Program-made: the position numbers and the translations under genes
Notes under the pieces: generated by a model
What the model was told of the DNA's origin: nothing
Databases searched by the model: none
Seen by the model: the letters and a program-made list of their open reading frames with translations, nothing else
Part shown: positions 34,958 to 36,654 of the stretch, piece by piece
Numbering within the stretch: position 1 is the first letter of the stretch
How the letters are laid out: the number at the start of each line of letters is the position of its first letter
IMG/VR virus record: IMGVR_UViG_3300010885_018003
Span: 1-36,654 of that record
Strand: one strand, 5' to 3'
Origin: a virus
Length of the DNA: 36,654 nt

Positions 34958-36514
34958 TTATCTTCCTTGGCGATTACCAAATGGTGTTGCATTTCCAGGT
35001 GGGGGATTATTATCTGGTGGTCTAATTTTTTCAAACGTATCAGTTATGGTGGAGTATTTTTTCCATGCTGTTGGAGTTTCGATGGCCAACGCATTTTCTC
35101 TGCTAGTTTTTTCTGCTGTAAATTTAGCGGGGTCTAGATTTTCATGATGTGGCCAAGGCTCGTGCGTTGGAATACGTTTCATTATACTAGTATAAGTTTG
35201 AGTATTTGTCTCGTCTGGTAGTTTAAAAGTTGTCATCGCTGTCAGCGTTGCTGCGGTAGCAGCGGTTGGGCCATTCATGTGAACTTGGCTAGCAGTTTCT
35301 ACATGGTTTCCTCCACTCTTAATATTAGTTGATCCGCTGGCGGTAAATTTATTTGCTCCGGTTGTATTGAGATCAAATCCTGCTTTACAGGTAATTTTTC
35401 CATTGGCTCCAACATAAATTTCTGTGTTGGCAGCAGACTCCGTACGAATTTTTGCACCTGATTTAATATTAATATTTCTACTGGCTTCTAAATTGATATC
35501 TCTATCTGCTCTGAAATTAATATCTTGTTTAGTATGAACACTAATACTATCCTCAGCGTAGATATCAATTTTTCCGTTGCTAGATAATTCTATCCAACTA
35601 GTTCCGCGAGCATTACCAATATAAATTAAGTCTTCACTATTGTGCATCAATATCTGATGCCCAGTTCGAGTACGAATTCTTAATAACTCATTGTGAGGAA
35701 TGTCAGGTTGGCCTGTAGTCTCTCCGTTGGCAACGCTGGCATACTCCGGAGCAGCTTCGCTTGCAGATTTTTTACGAAGGAATTTATCATCTCCATCATC
35801 CATGACAAAGGTCGTGCCGCCTAGTCTGCTGATAAAATAATTAACTTGGTTATCTAACTTACCAACTCGTCCTTTTGGAGCTCCGGATCTTTTATCCACA
35901 GGGCCGGGTGTACTAATGCCAAATACTGTGCTTGGTGTTTCTCTACGAGCACTGCTGGTTGTTATACCACGTATGTCATCGTTGATTAATCCCTGTGCTA
36001 CTAGTCTATCTGTTAGTGGATGCTGAGGTTTTTTAATTTTCGTTGAATCTAATTCAGCGGCGCCTGCTAATTTTTTATTGTATTCTGCTACTGGAGATCT
36101 AGTATAGTTGCCTTCAACATTGTATTTTGTTGCGGCTACTCCTGGCACCATAAAGTTTTGATCATTATCAGCAACACAGCCTATCCAAAAGCCACGTTTG
36201 GGATCTCCATCAATGAAAATTACCATGACCGTAGATCCTACATCTGGAGGTACGAACCACATACCGTAACTTTTTTGTGTTCCGTTGTAATCGTTGTTTT
36301 GATTTATAAAATCAACACTAGTTTGGCCAGCAAAAGGACTCATGTATTTTACTTGGACAAGATTTCCTTCGGCGCCGCTTTCGTTGCCTACAGGTCTTAA
36401 AATTTCAACTTGTAGTCCGCCCATGTAATTAGGATCAAGATGACTAATCACTTTGGCTAAAAAAGGACCAGGTTGCGGTGTGGGTTGCTGTGATGATCTA
36501 ATTTCTTCTGCCAT
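34958..36514 (-). CDS. 5: Baseplate hub / tail spike protein, gp5-like, without a lysozyme domain
   Basis: A 518-residue protein. Residues about 15-130 form an OB-fold domain (GPFLAKVISHLDPNYMGGLQ, YGMWFVPPDVGSTVMVIFID, PKRGFWIGCV) as in T4 gp5 and VgrG. The segment TRTGHQILMHNSEDLIYIGN (about 279-298) leads into a run of short repeats (GKIDIYAEDSI, QDINFRA, RDINLEA, RNINIKSG; about 310-415) that matches the triple-stranded beta-helix needle of gp5. T4 gp5 carries a lysozyme domain between these parts; here the linker (about 140-275) has no lysozyme-like motif, so cell-wall digestion must come from elsewhere. Its ATG overlaps the preceding gene's stop (TAATG). Confidence 0.88.
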   Translation of the reverse strand: MAEEIRSSQQPTPQPGPFLAKVISHLDPNYMGGLQVEILRPVGNESGAEGNLVQVKYMSPFAGQTSVDFINQNNDYNGTQKSYGMWFVPPDVGSTVMVIFIDGDPKRGFWIGCVADNDQNFMVPGVAATKYNVEGNYTRSPVAEYNKKLAGAAELDSTKIKKPQHPLTDRLVAQGLINDDIRGITTSSARRETPSTVFGISTPGPVDKRSGAPKGRVGKLDNQVNYFISRLGGTTFVMDDGDDKFLRKKSASEAAPEYASVANGETTGQPDIPHNELLRIRTRTGHQILMHNSEDLIYIGNARGTSWIELSSNGKIDIYAEDSISVHTKQDINFRADRDINLEASRNINIKSGAKIRTESAANTEIYVGANGKITCKAGFDLNTTGANKFTASGSTNIKSGGNHVETASQVHMNGPTAATAATLTAMTTFKLPDETNTQTYTSIMKRIPTHEPWPHHENLDPAKFTAEKTSRENALAIETPTAWKKYSTITDTFEKIRPPDNNPPPGNATPFGNRQGR

Positions 36515-36654
36515 TATAGTCTCGATCCGCTAGGAACTCCTTGGTAAGCTCTATTTGTACTACTAGTCCCAGTTATTGCACCTAGTATACTAGCATTAGT
36601 TGCATTAACTGCTTGTTGTCCTTCATTAGGCGGAGCAGCACTAGGAGGAACTGA
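36514..36654 (-). CDS. C-terminal fragment of an upstream structural gene (partial)
   Basis: An open frame enters from the right edge and codes for 46 residues, starting SVPPSAAPPNEGQQAVNA and ending NRAYQGVPSGSRL, before a TAA that shares one base with the gp5-like ATG. The one-base overlap and shared direction make it almost certainly a real gene of the same operon. By position it should be another hub, tube or baseplate protein, but the fragment is too short and low-complexity to identify. Confidence 0.8.
   Translation of the reverse strand, partial: SVPPSAAPPNEGQQAVNATNASILGAITGTSSTNRAYQGVPSGSRL

Overview
The window is a fully coding stretch of an AT-rich, T4-like contractile-tailed phage (myovirus). 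It most resembles the marine T4-like group, that is cyanophages and relatives infecting other marine bacteria. The evidence is the baseplate order gp5-like hub, gp25-like wedge and gp6-like wedge, followed by a giant structural protein and collar or fibre proteins, plus a phage-type flavin-dependent thymidylate synthase. No photosynthesis gene or other host-specific marker is present, so the host cannot be fixed from this window.

Layout. Positions 22-2791 (+ strand) hold six tightly packed small genes: a probable methyltransferase-like protein, an unknown, three short conserved proteins that I remember as a set in marine T4-like phages, and thyX. Everything else is on the - strand and, read 5' to 3', runs from right to left. 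It starts with the C-terminal end of an upstream gene (36514-36654), then a gp5-like hub (34958-36514), gp25 (34509-34955), a gp6-like wedge (30991-34461), one 5363-residue giant protein (14888-30979), a 202-residue structural protein, three paralogous tail-fibre or collar proteins (723, 683 and 509 residues), and a 333-residue Ser/Thr/Gly-rich structural protein. After a strong hairpin at 7388-7423 comes an overlapping six-gene operon (2742-7383). It holds two pairs of paralogous glycosyltransferase-like proteins and two unknown proteins. The two transcription directions converge inside the 3' end of thyX.

How the parts work together. The right three quarters builds the baseplate, from central hub to wedge to periphery, and its fibres. 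Three T4-late-promoter-like octamers (GATAAATA twice, AATAAATA once) lie before gp6, the 202-residue gene and the 509-residue fibre, which suggests late expression in three segments. The glycosyltransferase operon has no promoter of that type and its first Shine-Dalgarno lies inside the hairpin, so it may be read through from the fibre genes and controlled at the RNA level.

The most unusual content is the giant protein. It is a mosaic with an apparent seven-bladed FG-GAP-like beta-propeller interrupted by a large insertion, six carbohydrate-binding-like modules, and small repeat modules nested inside one another. There is no gene-free stretch over 300 bases; the largest gap is about 60 bases. 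I saw no tRNA, CRISPR array, insertion sequence or integrase.
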